Positions 30,878-41,902 of a stretch of 64,000 nucleotides of DNA are shown here, piece by piece. The notes under the pieces were generated by a model. The model did not search any database. It had not been told where the DNA came from and saw only the letters and a program-made list of their open reading frames with translations. Numbering within the stretch: the first letter of the stretch is position 1; every line of letters starts with the position of its first letter. Origin of the DNA: Patagioenas fasciata (Eukaryota > Chordata > Aves > Columbiformes > Columbidae); contig NC_092559.1 in the NCBI RefSeq assembly GCF_037038585.1, forward strand, positions 19,702,488 through 19,766,487, in the 5' to 3' direction. Both the position numbers and the translations under genes were made by a program.

Positions 30878-31537
30878 TGATACAGGGAATTAACAATTAA
30901 CTAATTAACACTTAAAGAACTAACACTTAAAGACTTAAAGAACTAACAGAGAGCTAACCCTTTAACCCACATCACTATTGCCTAACCTTGCTTAGCTTTG
31001 TGTAACTTATTGTATGAGAAAAAGGAGTTCTCTGACGCCTTGCAAAGATAGTAATCCTTGGGTGCATCCTTGGTGCATCCTTGGGTGAACTAGATAACAG
31101 AAACTTGGGCACAGGACAGGGGATATGCCAGTTTTAACCAACTCAGCAGTCTGAGTCCTAACCAACTCATCACACTGGACCAAAGGTGACGGTGTACAGA
31201 GAAGAGGACCCGGGTTCATGATCACTGCGCAGGTGCAACTAGGAGGAACCGGAGGTGGAGACTATGGAAATGGTCTCCTGGAACTCATTGTAATAAGAGC
31301 TGCCTTCTCGGGGACAGGTTATGAATATGTATAGGCATTCCTAAAACTTTCATGAATATGTAACACTTGACTGCATTTAACCAAGCTCACAGCTACTGTA
31401 ATTTTACACATGTATTAGGTGAAATTATCCCTCATGTGTCCAGCGCTGTAAATACATACCTTCTTTACAATCTTAAGGGTTGTAAGATCATTTCTGCGCC
31501 TCACCATCATGAGTCCATCACCGAATGCACCGTGACA
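30878..31537 (+). mobile_element. Provirus E 5' LTR (approximate start)
   Basis: It ends ACCGTGACA at 31537, the same as the 3' LTR end at 35927, with a shared terminal stretch (atcatgagtccat). The rest of the two LTRs hardly match by eye. The start TGATACAGGG is a guess from the TG rule. Two nearly identical tccttgg(g/t)tgcatcc units around 31055-31085 form a short tandem repeat. Confidence 0.5.
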
Positions 31538-31543
31538 TTAAAT

Positions 31544-31561
31544 TGGCATCACGGACAGGAT
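31544..31561 (+). other. Putative primer binding site of provirus E
   Basis: TGGCATCACGGACAGGAT begins with the usual TGG a few bases after the LTR end. I do not recognise the cognate tRNA from memory. A match against avian tRNA 3' ends would decide. Confidence 0.4.
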
Positions 31562-31849
31562 TCTGGGAAACAGAGGAGTGCAGGTAGTGTAGAGGGCTCT
31601 GTCTCTTGGAATCAAACCAGAAGATCTCAAAGTGCAAAAGGGGTGTTGCTCTCATGTTGATGAGAATTGTCTGCTAGGGAGAGTGAAGGGGTAATCTTAT
31701 TTGTTAGTATAACTAAGTTGAGCCTTCCCGTAGCAGATTTTTGGCCCCTTCAACCACTCAGGAAAGAGAAGGGTGATGCAGCAGTTGCTGTGGCTTTTGT
31801 AACTAAGTTGTGCCTTCCCATAGTGGGTTTTGCCCCTTCGTAATAAGAA

Positions 31850-32690
31850 TGACTGAAAAGGCTAATAATCGAGATGTGAGAAGTCGAGACTCGTTCTACA
31901 CACTTTTAGCAGAGTATGGGGCTTGACCCTCCGTACCTGGAGAAGACTGGGCTCATGATAATTGGGCTAATTTACAGAGTGTAGTAGACCGAGTGATTTC
32001 TTTATAGACTAAGTCTAAGTTTAGATCAAATAAGGATAAAGCTATAGTCTGTGCTGTCCTAGGAGCTAACCTAGTAGCAGCGATTGAAGATCATCTCAGA
32101 CGATGTAGTAATGAAAGCAAAATTATAGAATCCCTTGAAAATCTGGTGCAGATTTTGCAAAAAACTACCTTCAGTTTAGAACAACAATTAGAAAAAGAGA
32201 AGGAAGAAAATAGCTTATTAAAAAAAATATTTAAAAAACACAGGAGTGCTGAGAGAGTGGGAGCTAGAAGAGAAAAGTATCCGACAAATAAATCAAATCA
32301 ATGAGGAGCATACTGACCCTCACATTACAAGTAAGCAAACACCTTACACTGACACTGAGCTGACCAAACTAAAGAAAGAGTGTGGTCACCTCCCTAAAGA
32401 ATCTGAAATGGAGTACGTGTGACACGTATCCCTAACTGGGGGAGAACCCCTGGCAATCACTGGCACACCCAATCAATTGCTAGAAAGTGTACACAAAGCA
32501 GCCTGCTTGCAAATGATACATGAAAGAAAATTGATTCCCGAATATGAATCCCCAATGATGCTGCCAGTGAATCCTGACATGATAACTCCCTTGATAAGGG
32601 GACTTCCAGAGTCTCTCCGAGAAACAGGAAAACTAGAACCTCCATTCCCTAGTAGTGGGCAGGGGGATGGAGGATGGATTTATATCCAAC
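31850..32690 (+). pseudogene. Provirus E gag
   Basis: It starts near ATGACTGAAAAGGC at 31849 and is interrupted by stops at about 31925 and 32008. The block DKAIVCAVLGAN and the following coiled-coil-like, Glu/Lys-rich run (QQLEKEKEENSLLKK) align with the minus-strand gag at 0.9-1.1 kb. The frame from 32477 reads ESVHKAACLQMIHERKL and MITPLIRGLPESL, aligning with 0.2-0.33 kb. A frameshift lies near the A-run at 32220-32238. The gene is dead but its Gag family is represented twice in the window. Confidence 0.7.
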
Positions 32691-32841
32691 AGCTCACACA
32701 CACAAAGAGGGGAGATTTATTGATCACGGCTATAGTGGGTCCTAAGCATGCACTTGTAACCTTTTTAATCGATGCCAGTGCACAGATTTCTGCTCTGAAG
32801 GAAGAAGATGCTAAAAGGTGTGGGGTTTCTCCCTTGAAGTG
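32690..32841 (+). pseudogene. Provirus E protease remnant
   Basis: In the same frame as the gag end, LVTFLIDASAQISALKEEDA resembles the retroviral aspartic protease active-site region, where the expected Asp-Thr/Ser-Gly is Asp-Ala-Ser. The protein stops at 32839-32841. The RT that should follow is largely gone: 32.84-33.3 kb gives only scattered pol-like text (for example PLPLGAKKGIKPVIQEM). Confidence 0.6.
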
Positions 32842-33339
32842 ACATTTTTGCGTCCTCAGTGCCTTACAGTCCACAGAACAATACCCCCTTCCCCTGGGTG
32901 CCAAGAAAGGTATCAAACCGGTTATACAAGAAATGTGAGAACAAAGAGTGGTAATAAATGCCCATTCTCTTTTTAACTCCCAGTGTGCCTGGGAGAAAAG
33001 TTTGTTCGTTGCTAGCCTGACTCTAGTAGAAGTAGAGAAGATTGCATGACAACAGCCGATCGTATTAAGAAGCTCATTTAAAATAATAAAAACAGTCACT
33101 TCTGGGGCCCGTACCCCTGATGAGGTGGTCCAGGAAGCCTCAGTATGAAAGTGGTATGCTCAGATTGAACACTATTGTAACATTTTCTCAATATCTGAAG
33201 GAACTTTAAAAAACCTAGCTATACAAGCTGTGGGCTGGGTAGCTTCTCATCAGGTAGATGGGGGATCCGCAGAAAATGGAATAACTGAGCTGATGAGTTA
33301 GCAAGACTGGCCCCCGTACAAAAGGACCAAATTTCAGAA

Positions 33340-33600
33340 GACTGGGAACGCTTGTTAGAATGGTTACATGTAAAATGCAAACACACTGGAGCTAAAGGCT
33401 TGTATCATGAAGCCCTGGTCAGCAAACAATGTCGAAGACAGCTTGAAAGGCACCCTTTAGAAGACAACCCTCTACATTTAAGGGAGGGTAAAGGTTTGTG
33501 GGATATCTGGCAGGTGGATTATTTTAGCCCCTTTAAGCAAACAGGAGGTAAACATTTTGTGCTGGTGGGGGGGAATAACCCCAGAATTGGTCCAAACTGA
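33340..33600 (+). pseudogene. Provirus E integrase fragment
   Basis: The frame 33352-33600 has HTGAKGLYHEAL, then LWDIWQVDYFSPFKQTGGKHF. The second block looks like the first catalytic region of integrase (WQxDY). The other two acidic positions are absent, since the sequence becomes unrelated after 33600. A Cys of the zinc motif is visible in KCKHTG. Confidence 0.6.
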
Positions 33601-34187
33601 AGCTTTTGGCAGGGCTACAGGTGAAAACACTGTGAAACAATTGTGAGAATGGTTTGGAACTTTTCCAAAACCACAAGCTGCACCCCCGGATAATTGTATC
33701 ATTTTAATTATTCTTGCCTCAAGGAGACGAGCCCTGTTTGTTTTCCTTTTTGCAGAAGAACTCTGAGGGAAACAGAGAATAACACAAATCATTCATTAAT
33801 CGAATCTGAAGGCCTAAATTTTTAAAATGACCAATAGTATAAGCTGCTAATGCTTTTCTACATCTTTTCACTTACCTACTGTAGTAATTGAATGGGAGTG
33901 GGATAGTAAAGATTAAGTTAAAGACCTAACTGGTGTGTTGGGGACAGGATTGGAAGTCTTAAATGGTATTGATTCAGAAATATTAATGAATAAATTGGCT
34001 ACCAGAAGTAAATATAAAAGACACACTTAGTGTGGTCCAAAATAACCTTTCTTTGGCTCTCAGTTGTACTCAGGCACAACTGTGGATGCAATCAGTAGCC
34101 ACCTCAATCATAAGAGAAGCCACTTTACTTTAGTTTACTTTAGTAAACTTCACTTATAACCCCATCACAAACACAGCCACGACCTTT

Positions 34188-35097
34188 GTGTTAACCATAC
34201 ACAATGCTTCAATATACATAATTTACCCTATCATTGCATTAGGATTGAACCACAACAGAACTATACTCTATCCTTTCGAACACAGAGTATGGGTCCAAAA
34301 AGTAGAGGAAAAATGGCAAACTGTCAATTTAGAATCTTGTATTGTGCGAGAACAGCAAGGATTCATCTGTGAAAGTAATACAATCAGTGCTCAAGACATT
34401 TGTCTGAACACTGAGCAGAATTTTTGTCATTTTGAGATTCGTCCTGACAATCAAGAAACTGTATTAGTGTATATTGGCAAAGGTTGTGTGTGCTTGAGGA
34501 CTGCTTGTAACTCTATATTAGTAGATACAGTGATGGTAAATATTAGAAATCATTCAAATTTTTGTGTTTGTAATTTTGTTAAAATTACTGGATGTGATTT
34601 TTCTTATTTAGCACCAGTTATATCTCATCAACTTATACAATCTAATGATACACCGATTTACAAATTACTACCTACACCTGTCAGGATGAATCTCACATTG
34701 GTAAAGCAATTGTTGCAACACCACGACTTGATCAAGATCTTGGAAGAAGTTCAAGTAAATGGACAGAAAACCTTGATAACCGTTCACCACAATGCTGAAG
34801 AAATTCACCGTGTGTTGAGTAGAAAAAGATGTTGAACATAAGTGGTGGGACACGCTTTTTGGGTGGTCACCTACTGCTACAGGCATCCTGAACAAGTTGT
34901 GTCACTCCATAGTTGTTCTCTTAGTATTAGTTTTGATAGGTTTTGTTCTGTCCGCCATATTGCATGTTTTCAATTGGAATTTGGTAAAGCGTTTGACACA
35001 TTTAACATCTGTACTTAATGCACATAATTTGTTTAGTGTACCCTCCAATGTAGACATCCCTAAAACCATTGATACAAAGCGGATCACGTGGATATAA
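34188..35097 (+). pseudogene. Provirus E envelope C-terminal part
   Basis: The frame 34188-34835 (215 residues) is rich in Cys and has five possible N-glycosylation sites (HNAS, HNRT, NHS, NDT, NLT). After a frameshift at about 34835, the frame 34897-35097 carries a clear membrane anchor (VVLLVLVLIGFVLSAIL) and a short tail. Length and position between pol remnants and the 3' LTR suggest the transmembrane half of a retroviral Env. A signal peptide, the surface subunit and a furin site are not visible. This is the only env-like sequence I found in the window. It is broken by the frameshift. Confidence 0.65.
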
Positions 35098-35140
35098 ACC
35101 ACTTTTCCTTTTCTTCCTCTATACCTCTCTTTGAGGATTG

Positions 35141-35927
35141 TGTTACTGCCACAAGCTCCTGATAATAATGTTCAGCCATGGGGTGGTGCAGGAGTCAGTC
35201 CAAAGAACAGTATCTGCTTGAACATTGCCATCAAGAACAGATGGACAACGACTTGGAGAGAGGCCTGAGGAAAAAAACTGTGTTATACAGGTCTCTCCGA
35301 TCTGGGGACAATAGCTGTTGTCCAGAAGATGGATTTCCACCTGCTGCTTCAGCCAAACCTGCCCCCCCACCTCCTCCCTGTTACTAAGACCAATGAAGAA
35401 GAGCATGCGCAGAGGCTCGCCGAGGGTCTTGAGGTCACCCAAAGGACCAGAAAGAGACCCCTGAACGTGAGACCACAAAGGCGCAGACAGGTTCTGGCAG
35501 GTGAAGCGGAGATTCTTCGAGCCTGTGCAGTTAAGCCTGGATTGCAAAACAAAGGCGGAGATTGGCCTCGACCCATGGGAGTGAGGGGGGGTGAAGAAGC
35601 ATAAAAGATGGTTCCTGACTGGACATTGTTGAGGTCTCCCCACCAAAGGATCACGGATCACGACAGAGGACTGGCAGGATGCTGTTTGGGACCTGGGACC
35701 ATAGGGATGCCTTTGGACCCGTGATGGTAACCAACCCTCTTTCCCCCTTTCCTTTTTCTTTCCCTTTTTCTCTTTCTCTATCGCATGCCACTTTATGGGC
35801 AAAATAATAAAGTAACACTGTTTGATTGAATTAAAACCCCTTGGCATTTTGGTTGTCTAATTTTGCGCTTCGAGATCAAGGTAAACGAACCATCATGAGT
35901 CCATTACTGAATGGACCGTGACAGTAC
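35141..35927 (+). mobile_element. Provirus E 3' LTR (approximate start)
   Basis: It probably starts TGTTACTGCC at 35141 and ends GGACCGTGACA at 35927. It contains an AATAATAAAG poly(A)-like word at about 35804. The poor match to the 5' LTR suggests either age, recombination between subfamilies, or that the two belong to different insertions. Confidence 0.5.
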
Positions 35928-36006
35928 CCCAAAGACAGTTTTAGGCAGACAACAAGTTCCAAAATAGACTTTATTCTGGCCAGAAAAGTGCAGCCAACAA
36001 ACCAAC
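35928..36006. other. Short spacer, unassigned
   Basis: 79 bp including actttattctgg, perhaps the end of an antisense LTR. Nothing more can be said. Confidence 0.3.
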
Positions 36007-36668
36007 TGTCCTGGTTTTGTTAAAAACAAGTTTCTCTTTTAGTGAATTTGCCTGTCAGCTAAAGCCTTCATGTTAGCTGCATTTTCCTGGAGAACCCAAC
36101 ACGTGTTTTGGTTAAACCTAGCAATGGAATGCAAACTTATTGATAAGCATGGATGGACATCTCACGAGAGGGGCAACGAGAAAACTGATGACCGAGAGAC
36201 TGACCAACGGTGTATAACATTCCATTCACGTGAATACTTCATATAAAAGTGGGAGATCACGAGGATCTCAGCCCCTTTTTCCCCCTTTTCCCTTTTTCCT
36301 CATGGCTGACATTAGGAGAGGACCTTGCTGGTCGTCCCTGCGAACTGAGGCCTAGTGACAGACTGAATCCAGCTCCGGTTGGCTACAGAGTCTAATCCAG
36401 GACTTTGGGTGCTGGCTCTGCAGTTGCTGAGACTTACAAGATTGGTTTTGTATATTTTGTATTATTTTCTCTATTCTTATTAGTAGCATTAGTAAAACAT
36501 CTTTAACTTTTCCAACTCTCTTCTCTCTGTCCTTCTTTCCCTCCCGATCGCCTGTCCTGAGTGGGAAGGGGGGAGAGGGAGGGACAAAAGGGGGAAGTGG
36601 GGGGGAGAAGAGGTTAACAATACATCTGCCAGGGTTTGATTGTCACCCCGCAATCTTAACCCTCGACA
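36007..36668 (+). mobile_element. G1 5' LTR, family L1a (662 bp)
   Basis: TGTCCTGGTTTTGTTAAAAAC to ACCCTCGACA. TATAAAA is at 36242-36248. The same LTR is found at 46528-47189 and as a solo LTR at 20999-21654. The solo copy shows a 5-bp target duplication, as expected for ERVL-type integrases. Confidence 0.95.
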
Positions 36669-36674
36669 GATAAT

Positions 36675-36692
36675 TGGCGCCCAACGTGGGGC
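36675..36692 (+). other. Primer binding site, tRNA-Lys type
   Basis: TGGCGCCCAACGTGGGGC matches the tRNA-Lys(1,2) site known from some betaretroviruses, six bases after the LTR end. ERVL elements were named for a Leu primer, so a Lys primer on an ERVL-like pol is notable. An identical site follows the second LTR at 47196-47213. Confidence 0.9.
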
Positions 36693-36837
36693 AAGAGAAA
36701 GGGGTAAATTTGAAGATTTTTGACTTTTCTACTGCTCTGACGTACCTTTCAATTTTCTTGGCACGGTGCCAACTCATAGAGTTGTGATACTCGTGCGTCT
36801 GCTTGCTTTGGATATTTTTTAGTGATATTAAGGCAAA

Positions 36838-38710
36838 GTGAATTACATTGATTTAAAAATGTTATGGCAAAAGTTGTATCAGTTATTTTCTACATTGTGC
36901 TCGCTGATCCCATATCTGTGTTGGTGTTTCTTTCTGAATCGAAGTATTCATTATACAACAACAAGAAACTGGACAGCGGTCATGATGATTCTGTGTGGTT
37001 TGGCATTGGTTTATTTCATTATACTGCAGCCGCTAATGAATTTCTACTCGCTTCTGCTTTACCTTGAAAAACCTCCAGGAGAGATTAAAGAGCAGAATGG
37101 CTCTATATTTGCTAATTGGTCAAGCGAATCTTTAGAAAGGCTGACTAACAATACTTTTGTGTTTTCACTAGGACAGTTTGCAAATGTTTTAGAGAACTTT
37201 GAATATCCTTGGAGCTTTGATAGAACTGTGATGGTGTTATCTGGTTTGCTGAATGTGTGTCAGTTTGTGTTACTGTTAAGAGAAATGAGGTTCAATAGGA
37301 GGTTTGCGTCTCTTCTTAGTCTTGAGATTTGCGGTGCGTCTTCGGAAGCTTTAGCAAAAAGCACTCCTAGCCGCTCGAGAAAAGGCAAAACAGCCAAAGC
37401 TGCTGCTGCTGCAGCCACTGCCCCCCCAACTGCGGCTTCACAGGCTGAAGCTACAGCTCCTACGCAGAGCTCCTCTGCCAAGGTCGCTGCAGATAACGTT
37501 ACTTCTCTAGCCTCAAAGGCTAACAAGGCAGCCCCCCCCGTCTTCACACACTGCTCACTGTTGCTGCTGTAACCACAGCAATCACTGTGACAGTCATTCA
37601 GACTCTGAAAATGAATCAAATGATGGTGAACCCATATCAGCATCAGTTGCCGGTTGTAAGAAAGTCACTAGAAAGACTACCCATGCAGCAGGTGATGGCA
37701 CAGGGCCAACATCAACCCAAGGGGCATCATCAGGACAGGGTGGAGATGAAGTGACCACCACTCGGTCCTTTTCTCCAGGTGAGCTGAGAGATCTGCGAAA
37801 AGACTTTAGTCGTCGTGAAGGCGAGAATATTTTAACCTGGCTGCTGCGATGCTGGGACAATGGGGCAGAAACAATTGAATTAGAAGGTGGTGAAGCCAGG
37901 CAGCTGGGATCTCTGTCAAAAGATTCCACCATTGATAGGGCAATTTCAAGAGAGTCTAATGCCGCTGCTCTCTGGACCCGACTCCTGGCAGCTATGAAAG
38001 TCAGATTTCCCTACAAGGAAGATTGTATATCCACGTTAGGGAAATGGAATACTATGGAGAGAGGTATCCAGTTCCTGAGAGAATTAGCTGTGTGAGAGAT
38101 CATCTATCTAGGACCAAACAGCCAAGAGGGGACAGACCCAGAGAGAATCAATTGTACAAAATCTATGTGGCGCAGATTTGTACAAAGTGCACCACCTGCA
38201 TATGCTAAGTCATTGGCAGGAATGGTCTGGTCAGCTAGAGGTGTACAAGAAATTAATGAAGTGATTGAGCAGCTCCGGTACTTGGAGGACAGCCTTGCTG
38301 GTTCTCTACGGGCTTGTGTCTCTTCTGTGGAGAAACTGTGTGAAAAATCTGATGACCGGTTTGAAAAGCTGTTGCAAGAAATCAAAGAGCTCAGAGAAGA
38401 ATCGTACCGTTCACGATCTGCACAAACCTATGTTTCAGCTGTTAGGAGAAGGGGTTTCCAATCTCGAGAGAGAGGGCAGAGACAGCCCACAAAAAGAGGT
38501 TCACTGTGGTTCTTCCTACATGAGCAGGGAGAAAACATGAATAAGTGGCATGGAAGGCCTACCTCAGAACTTCAAGAACGAGTACGTGAGATAAAAGGAA
38601 AAACTCCTAGGAAGGTGGCTGCTCCAGTTTACAAAAGGGGCAGAAGAGATTCTGATACTCTTGAAGGAACCTCTAATTCACACCCAGAGACTGTGCAAAA
38701 CAGGAATTAG
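36838..38710 (+). pseudogene. G1 gag (membrane-type Gag, frameshifted)
   Basis: The structural polyprotein of the ERVL-like element. The N-terminus carries hydrophobic segments: about residues 14-32 (YQLFSTLCSLIPYLCWCFF), 47-67 (VMMILCGLALVYFIILQPLM) and a third near 134-150 (VMVLSGLLNVCQFVLLL). An Ala/Thr/Ser-rich linker leads to a Cys/His cluster (HCCCCNHSNHC in the shifted frame). The capsid-like part (SFSPGELRDLRKDFSRREGE, RFPYKEDC, FVQSAPPAYAKSL) and a basic C-terminus without CCHC knuckle follow. Lesions are a C-run of 8 instead of 7 at 37532-37539 that shifts the frame, and TGA at 38093-38095 where copy G2 has CGA. The gene ends in TAG at 38708-38710, in frame with pol. Confidence 0.8.
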
Positions 38711-38744
38711 AGGTGCCCTGCCTCCAACCAGGTGGAGGAAAGGG
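38708..38744 (+). promoter_or_regulatory. Candidate UAG readthrough signal between gag and pol
   Basis: The gag stop TAG (38708-38710) and pol are in the same frame, with no other stop between them. Five bases after the TAG a stem-loop can form: CCCT (38716-38719) with AGGG (38741-38744) and CCTCC (38721-38725) with GGAGG (38734-38738), with an 8-base loop. The identical sequence follows the gag stop of copy G2 (49224-49226 onward). Gammaretroviruses use suppression of an in-frame UAG with a downstream pseudoknot to make Gag-Pol. This arrangement suggests the same strategy here. It is an inference. Confidence 0.6.
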
Positions 38745-41700
38745 ATAACAGAGTTTATTGGACTGTACAAATACTATGGCCTGGTACAACACAACCCCAG
38801 GAGTACAAAGCTTTAGTGGACACTGGTGCTCAGTGCACAATAATTCCTTCTAATTTTAAAGGAACGCAATCCATCAATATTGTTGGAGTGACTGGGGGAT
38901 CCCAGGAGCTGACTGTTGTAGAGGCTGAAATGAGCCTAACTGGAAAAAACTGGCAAAAGCATCCCATTGTGACTGGTCCAGATGCTCCGTGCATCCTTGG
39001 CATAGACTACCTCAGGAGAGGGTATTTTAAGGACCCAAAAGGGTATAGGTGGGCATTTGGTATAGCAGCTGTGGACACTGAGAAAATTGAACAGCTGTCT
39101 GATTTGCCTGGTCTTTCAGATGACCCTTCTGTTGTAGGACTGCTGATGGTTGACGATCAGCAGGTGCCAATTGCTACCACGACGGTGCATCGCTGGCAAT
39201 ACCGCACCAATCGAGACTCTTTGATTCCTATCCAGAAGCTGATCCGTCAATTGGAAAGCCAGGGTGTGATCAGTAAGACTCGCTCACCTTTTAACAGCCC
39301 AATCTGGCCAGTGCGAAAGTCTAGTGATGAGTGGAGACTAACTGAAGACTATCGTGGCCTGAATGAAGTTACACCACCACTGAGTGCTGCTGTGCCTGAC
39401 ATACTAGAACTGCAATTTGAACTGGTGTCAAAGGCAGCCAAGTGGTATGCTACAATTGACATTGCTAATGCATTTTTCTCTATTCCTGTAGCAGCAGAGT
39501 GCAGGGCGCAGTTTGCTTTCACCTGGAGGGGCATCCAGTATACATGGAATCGCTTGCCCCAGGGGTGGAAACATAGTCCTACCATCTGCCATGGACTGAT
39601 CCAGACCACGCTGGAGCAAGGTGAAGCTCCAGAACACTTGCAATATATTGATGACATCATCGTATGGGGCGACACAGCGAAAGAAGTCTTCGAGAAAGGT
39701 GAGAGAATAATTCATATTCTTTTGGATGCTGGTTTTGCCATAAAACGAAGCAAGGTCAAGGGACCTGCACAAGAGATCCAGTTTTTAGGAATAAAATGGC
39801 AAGATGGCCGTCGTCAGATCCCAATGGATGTGATCAACAAAATTGCAGCAATGTCTCCACCTACTCATAAAAAGGAGACACAGACTTTCTTGGGCGTTGT
39901 AGGTTTTTGGAGAATGCATATTCCTGACTACAGCCACATTGTGAGCCCTCTCTATCGAGTGACTCGTAAAAAGAACCAATTTGAGTGGGGCCCTGAACAA
40001 CAACAAGCCTTTGAACAAATTAAGCGTGAGATAACTCATGCGGTGGCCCTTGGACCAGTCCGAACTGGACTAGATGTTAAAAATGTGCTCTACACCGCAG
40101 CCGGAGATACTGGACTTACCTGGAGCCTCTGGCAGAAAGCACCAGGAGAAACCCGAGGTCGACCCTTAGGTTTTTGGAGTCGAGGATACAAAGGATCTGA
40201 GGCCAACTATACTCCAACTGAAAAGGAGATACTAGCCGCATATGAAGGAGTTCGAGGTGCTTCAGAAGTGATCGGCACTGAAGCACAGCTCCTCCTGGCA
40301 CCTCGACTGCCGGTGCTGAGCTGGATGTTCAAGGGGACGGTTCCCTCTCCACATCATGCAACCGAAGTTACATGGAGTAAATGGATTGCACTGATCACAC
40401 AACGAGCTCGAATTGGAAGTCTGAACCGTCCAGGGATATTAGAAGTGATTACAGAATGGCCAGAAAGCAAAGACTTTGGGATGTCTCCAGATGAGGAGGA
40501 AGTAAAACGTGCTGAAGAAGCACCACCATATAATACGCTTTCAGAGACTGATAAGCAGTATGCACTGTTCACAGATGGATCCTGTCGTCTTGTAGGAAAA
40601 CATCGAAGATGGAAAGTTGCTGTGTGGAATCCCACACGACAAGTTACAGAAGCCACTGAAGGACAAGGTGAATCCAGTCAGTTTGCAGAAGTGAAAGCCA
40701 TCCAGCTGGCTTTGGACATTGCTGAATGAGAGAAGTGGCCAATACTTTATCTCTATACTGACTCATGGATGGCAGCAAATGCCTTATGGGGGTGGCTACA
40801 GCAATGGAAGAAAAGCAACTGGCAGCGCAGAGGTAAACCCATTTGGGCTGCCACACTGTGGCAAGACATTGCTGCTCAGCTAGAGAGCCTGCCTGTGAAA
40901 GTTCGGCATGTAGATGCTCATGTGCCTAAAAGTCGAGCCACTGCGGAACATCTAAACAACCACCAAGCAGATCAAGCTGCTAAGATTAAAGTATCTGAGG
41001 TGGACTTGGACTGGCAACATAAAGATGAACTTTTCCTAGCTCGGTGGGCCCATGATGCTTCAGGGTATCAAGGTAGAAATGCAACATACAAATGGGCTCG
41101 TGATCGAGGGGTGGATTTAACTATGGACACTATTTCACAGGTTATTCATGAATGTGAAACTTGCGCCGAAATCAAACAAGCAAAACGGTTAAAACCTGTA
41201 TGGTATGGGGGGCGATGGTTAAAGTATAAGTATGGAGAAGCTTGGCAGATTGATTATATGACACTTCCACAAACACGTCAAGGTAAGCGTTATGTACTTA
41301 CAATGGTGGAAGCAACCACTGGATGGTTGGAAACATATGCCGTACCTCATGCTACAGCCCAAAATACTATCTTGGGCCTTGAGAAGCAAGTCCTTTGGCG
41401 GCACGGTACGCCAGAAAGAATTGAATCAGACAATGGTACTCATTTCAAAAACAGTATTATAGACAATTGGGCCAAAGAACATGGTATTGAGTGGGTATAT
41501 CATATTCCATATCATGCACCAGCCTCTGGGAAAATTGAAAGGTACAATGGTTTGTTAAAAACTGCACTAAAGGCACTTGGTGGTGGAACCTTTAAAAACT
41601 GGGATTCACATTAAGCAAAAGCCACTTGGTTGGTCAACACTAGGGGATCAACCAACCGAGCCGGGCCTGCCCAATCAGAAATTCTACGTACTGTAGAAGG

Positions 41701-41902
41701 AGATAAAGTCCCTGTAGTACACATGAAAAATATCTTAGGAAAGGCAGTCTGGGTTACTCCTGCCTCAGGCAAAGGCAAACCTATTTGTGGGATTGTTTTT
41801 GCCCAGGGACCTGGCAGCACCTGGTGGGTGATGCTTAAGGATGGAGAAGTTCAGTGTGTACCTCAAGGGGATATCATTTTAGGTGAAAATATGCAATGTT
41901 GA
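38732..41902 (+). pseudogene. G1 pro-pol (protease, RT, RNase H, integrase)
   Basis: One continuous frame with two stops. Protease: VDTGAQCTIIP near the start. RT: SPFNSPIWPVRK, NRLPQGWKHSP and the catalytic YIDDIIVWG. RNase H: YALFTDGSC, ESSQFAEVKA, then, after TGA at 40727-40729, YTDSWMAANAL and RHVDAHV. Integrase: zinc-binding HECETC region, AWQIDY, ESDNGTHF and KIERYNG, which give the D,D-35-E triad. The C-terminal part (TWWVMLKDGEVQCVP, 41630-41902) follows a TAA at 41612-41614, which is shared with copy G2. The wording is ERVL-like. The enzymes would copy and integrate the element. With two nonsense codons this copy should not make full-length Pol. Confidence 0.9.

Noticed and set aside
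35143..35847. Long minus-strand open frame (234 codons)
   Set aside because: It lies antisense across the presumed 3' LTR of provirus E, has no recognisable domain, and the region is explained by LTR sequence.
38165..38710. Separate small gene downstream of G1 gag
   Set aside because: It is the same frame and protein as the capsid end of gag, separated only by the TGA at 38093 and a missing ATG-based start; G2 shows it as one gene part.
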